A stretch of DNA of 64,000 nt, from contig NC_065541.1 of NCBI RefSeq assembly GCF_932294415.1, positions 50,880,290 through 50,944,289 on the forward strand, given 5' to 3'. A program made the position numbers and the translations under genes. The notes beneath the pieces are model-generated. The model did no database searches and was not told where the DNA came from. It saw only the letters and a list, made by a program, of their open reading frames with translations. The stretch is from Quercus robur (taxonomy: Eukaryota; Streptophyta; Magnoliopsida; Fagales; Fagaceae). This document shows positions 60,479 through 64,000 of the stretch, in pieces. Numbering within the stretch: the first letter of the stretch is position 1; the number at the start of each line of letters is the position of its first letter.

Positions 60479-61026
60479 TAGGGGTGTTTACCAAATTGTA
60501 CAAATCGCACTAAAACTACATGCAAAATGATATAATTGCATTGCACTGCAAGTAACTATGTATTGCACCGCACCACATCGCATGATACAGTGTAGTTTAC
60601 GGTTTTAAAATAAGAAAACTACACAAATCGCACCACACCACACCGCACCGCACCCTCTCTATATATTAATATATTTATTTTTTAATATTAAATATATTAT
60701 TAATAGTTTAATAACCCTTTTAAAAAAAAAAAAGTTTAATAACCCTAGCAAGTGTTGATTAAGAAAGCCAACCCAAAATAAAGAAAAACTAGCTCAATAG
60801 TTTAAAACTTGACCCAAAACAAAGGGAAAAATCATTTTTGGGCTGAGCAGGAATAGCCTAAAATTTGAAAAATATCATAGTTTCAAACCGCATCTTATAT
60901 ACCGCACCGCACATATAACTGTAAAAATGAGGTGCAATGCAGTTATGGTTTTAGTTAAACCAAACCGTAAAGTGCGGTGCTAAAAATGGTCCAAAACTGC
61001 ATCGCACTACAACGCAAACACCCGTA
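60479..61026. mobile_element. hAT-type MITE, 548 bp, inverted relative to the 45995 copy
   Basis: Ends taggggtgttta and, in reverse complement, tacgggtgtttg. The exact 8-bp duplication aatacaat lies at 60471-60478 and 61027-61034. Its right 120 bases, reversed, align with the left part of the 45995 element (gtgcgatgc, agcaccgcacttt, taactaaaaccataactgca). Confidence 0.88.
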
Positions 61027-61526
61027 AATACAATAGTGTAATTAATTGGTTTTAATGTAATCAATTGAAACTATCACTAATTTATTGTGTAATTAATTAG
61101 TTTAATGTGTTTTTATAACTACTATAGTCTACTTCATGATGATTGTTTCTCATTTTCAAGCTAGGAGTTTGCGACATGAATTAATTTTTTTTAGGTGATA
61201 TTTGAATTTAGGCTCCTCGACAATAAAATATTGAGTTTATATATATACTTATTACACTGTGAGTCTGATGCTCCAAAAAAAAAAAAAAAAACACTGTGAT
61301 TCTGTGAATAAGCTTCCACACTGCACCATGAGTCCAAGAGGCAAGAGCGAAAGAGCCCATACATTCATTTTTCTTAAATATACAAGGATAACTCATGAAA
61401 AATACTAAACACAAACAGTAAATATAGTCTGCTAGGGTGGTTAAGGCTAATCGTCAGTGAGGATATTTTGCAAAAACTTTGGGTCTACACCCAAATTCAC
61501 ACATAATTTTATAGAGAAATATTATC

Positions 61527-61670
61527 TTTACAACATTTTCACAATAAATCTTAAGTAGTGAGTTGTTATTGGTTGTTATAGGTAGGTAAAAAAGTAATTT
61601 AAGTTGTAGATTCAAATTAGAACCAATAATATAACTTACCACCTATAATTTGTTGTGAAAATATTGTGGA
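61527..61670. mobile_element. Short MITE with about 35-bp inverted ends
   Basis: The left tttacaacattttcacaata matches the reverse complement of the right end (tccacaatattttcacaaca), extending about 35 bases. No target duplication identified. A common plant MITE type in my experience. Confidence 0.65.
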
Positions 61671-61723
61671 CGTAACACTTCTCAATTTTATAACATGTTT
61701 AAGTGTTAATTTTTAATTGGTGC

Positions 61724-61882
61724 ATTTTTTTTAAAGAGTTTCAACCTATGACGTCTATTCCTAATAATACATCTTTATTATTAAACCAAAACACTTATCG
61801 ATTTTTGGTGTTGGAGGGATTGAACCCCAAATCTCTTATTCAACCATCAGAGGCTTTATCAGTTGAGCTAATTGGAACCCAC
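61724..61882 (-). mobile_element. tRNA-derived SINE
   Basis: On the minus strand, after tgggttcc, the sequence attagctcaactgataaagc contains an A-box-like TAGCTCAACTG; about 30 bases later GGTTCAATCCC matches the B box. The tail ends in an A run before the target site. Flanking copies taattggtgc (61714-61723) and taattggagc (61883-61892) form a 10-bp target duplication with one mismatch. Confidence 0.75.
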
Positions 61883-62199
61883 TAATTGGAGCGTATTAAA
61901 TCCACTTTTCACTAAGTATTTATGGTGAAATTATGTGTGTATTTATGTGTATTTATAGGTGGGTGAGATATTTTGGACTAAGTATAAAATGTAGATACAA
62001 CACCTAAAATGTAATACATCAAGTTTTTCAATTAAATTCAAATAATTTCTCAAAAAAAAAAAATTCAAATACATGGTTGCATTAACCAATAAAAGGAAAA
62101 CTCTATTATTTTTCTAGGGATAATTAAATTTAGTGCAGAAATATGTATGTGTTTGAATTTAATTGGTGAACTTAATGTAGTGCACTTGAGGTACCATTC

Positions 62200-62812
62200 T
62201 GTACGACATAAGGCTTTGAACCCACTGGGCATTGGGCCTTGGCCCAAGCGCACTACTAAGACATTCTCAAACCCAAATCCAATAGTAGGCTCATTCAGCT
62301 AATTGCAAGATAGATAGGCCCATACCGATCATGTATGAGTTGATCAGGGAATGTGTTTACCAGGAACAACCCATGACCTCGGCAGCCCGGTATTGCCTTG
62401 GAGAATATCACTACCAAGCAACCTTTTGGAGGCAGGAACCAATTCCAAAGTCATCTCCACCATTTTTCAAGAAGCATATCCCATGTCAAGAATAATCAAA
62501 TCGGACCCCACCCACACGAGTGAGACTAAAACGTAATCGTGCACACTCCACCAACCTTAAACTATAAATAGGGGAAGTGAGTAAAGAGTGGGGGTTGGTC
62601 ATTCTGAGCGAAACAAGGGGAGTTAACGAGAGATAATACTAACGACGAAGAGGAGCTTCGAGAAGGGGGGGGGGAATTTCGGGAGGGCAAAGAAGGGCAG
62701 CTAAGTAGTCCGGTTGGGAGCTACTGATAGTAGGAAACTCATAACCCACCGTAAAAATAAATTGTGAACCCAACACTAGGCCCAGTCCAACGAGGAGAAT
62801 TGGGCACGCACA
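62200..62812 (+). mobile_element. Solo LTR of another family
   Basis: 613 bp, TGTACGACAT...GGGCACGCACA, flanked by the exact duplication CATTC (62195-62199, 62813-62817). A TATA box tataaata lies at 62573-62580, followed by a leader. No internal domain is adjacent. Shares only general composition (gggccttggccc) with the other LTRs here. Confidence 0.8.
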
Positions 62813-62866
62813 CATTCGATTAAAATAATAAATTGTACTTATATCTTCTTAAAAAATATGAGAAAA

Positions 62867-63180
62867 GTTAACGAATGCCTTAAGGACATTTGTTAGTGAA
62901 CCATTTTATAAGTGTTTTTATGGGAAAAAAATCAATTAATATTTTGATTTTTTTTTCTATTTTCCATAAAAAATGATATCAAAACTTTTTTAAAATTATT
63001 CATTAACAAATACTTAAGACACTTAGACACCAATTAACCGGACCCAGTAAAATATATATATTGGGTCCGGTTAACAAATCCATTATTGGAAAAGTTTTAT
63101 TGGGAATTGAAAAAGTTGTCTAAACTTTTTCCAAAATTGGTTTACTATTATGTGCCCTAAGGGCACACATTAGTAAAATC
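62867..63180. repeat. Two adjacent copies of the AT-rich dispersed repeat family A
   Basis: Copy 1 (62867-63015): gttaacgaatgccttaagga ... tcattaacaaatacttaaga. Copy 2 (63066-63180): ggttaacaaatccattatt ... tgtgccctaagggcacac. Both keep an internal aaaagttttattgg or aaaaaatgatatcaaaact core. Confidence 0.55.
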
Positions 63181-64000
63181 CATATGTATATATATATATA
63201 TATATCCTCATTTCATTTAATCAAGTCTTTCAGCCATTTTCTTCTTAAAAAAAAGAAAAGAAAAAAAAAAGAAAGAGAATAGTGAGAGAGAATAATAATA
63301 ATAATAAGTGAAGAAGTCTTTTTAAAAAAAAAAAAAAAAACTTTTATCATTGACCTTTGTTTCTCTTTGCCTTTCAGACGTTTTTCACAGAACCTCTTTT
63401 ACTTAAGTCCGATGTTCATCAATGCGCACGCCCATATGGGCCTTGTTTTGATCCAACTAAAAACTATTGGACTTTGGGCGCTGCTACTATACATGTATGT
63501 GGGCCGAAAATTACCAGTGACTGGAATTCGATTATGTGTAAATCATGATTCTTCAGACATAAATGTCTATAGGATATTGGATTATAGAATGAGTTTTTTT
63601 TTTTTTAATATGTACCACGTTGATCCTTGAATTATATGTTTAATAAGATTCAAGTGATAGCCCAATATTAGTGACATATTTTGTAATATTTTGTGCTCAT
63701 GATTCAAATTTCACCTTTCATTTTATCTGCATATCTCAAAGAATTATATGTTTGACAATTACTCATACATATAACTATTTTCATTAGATTATAATTATTA
63801 CTTTAGGCAAAGACTTCAAGGTGCGCCACTTGATCTAAAGGCCATTAACAATTAGATTAAGTGATTAACCATTTATTATGACGACAAGTCCATAAATGTG
63901 TTTGGAAGGATGGGGTAGAAGGAAAGAGGATGTGGTTTTAATTCACCAGTTGAGATGACAAACCTCTCATTTACGTTTGACCAATAAATGTTCTACCGTA
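63181..64000. other. AT-rich end of the window
   Basis: TA microsatellite (63186-63206), AAT microsatellite (63291-63307), poly-A (63324-63340). Two overlapping short open frames at 63357-63630 follow a tttgcctttcag that could be a splice acceptor, but the encoded sequence is not recognisable. Nothing else can be supported. Confidence 0.4.

Noticed and set aside
63357-63630. Possible exon following tttgcctttcag
   Set aside because: The two overlapping frames encode nothing recognisable and no partner exon is visible in the window.

Overview
This window is nuclear DNA from a flowering plant, most likely a woody dicot. The evidence is intron-containing plant genes (a chloroplast-type anion transporter, a cutin-type GPAT and a plasma-membrane aquaporin), AT-rich spacers, and many plant transposable elements (Ty3/Gypsy Tat, Copia, Helitron, hAT and Tourist MITEs, a tRNA-derived SINE). 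The LTR family looks like ones I associate with Fagales, but that is a weak guess.

Four protein genes look intact. (1) A single-exon CYP86A fatty-acid omega-hydroxylase on the plus strand (781-2460). (2) An 11-exon PHT4;4/ANTR2-type plastid anion (ascorbate) transporter on the minus strand (5107-16189). I rebuilt it exon by exon to 616 residues; it includes one GC-AG intron, and its introns hold a Helitron, a long-TIR MITE and a Copia-like solo LTR. (3) A three-exon GPAT4/GPAT8-type cutin glycerol-3-phosphate acyltransferase on the minus strand (31151-35653, 500 aa). (4) A four-exon PIP1 aquaporin on the minus strand (48332-53303, 286 aa). CYP86A and GPAT4/8 act in consecutive steps of cutin monomer synthesis. 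A fifth coding piece (17260-17673) is a short VQ-motif protein, apparently carried inside a TIR-bounded element.

The rest is mostly transposons, many with exact termini and target-site duplications (TSDs). A 10.8-kb Tat-lineage Gypsy element (18010-28841, TSD ATTAT) carries a broken gag-pol with dual RNase H, an 81-bp tandem array and a long antisense gene. A 4.3-kb non-autonomous derivative (41101-45387, TSD ACTAA) has no gag-pol; it carries 17 copies of a different 81-bp repeat that looks homologous to the array in the large element. Solo LTRs lie at 9661-10618, 56503-57244, 57412-58356, 59022-59674 and 62200-62812. Two hAT-type MITEs of one family lie at 45995-46585 and 60479-61026, Tourist-like MITEs at 36175-36874, and a SINE at 61724-61882.

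The most unusual signal is the conserved-length 81-bp tandem module shared by two otherwise different Tat-type elements. In the small element it has amplified with higher-order structure and stays open in a reading frame on both strands. I see no RNA genes and no CRISPR array.
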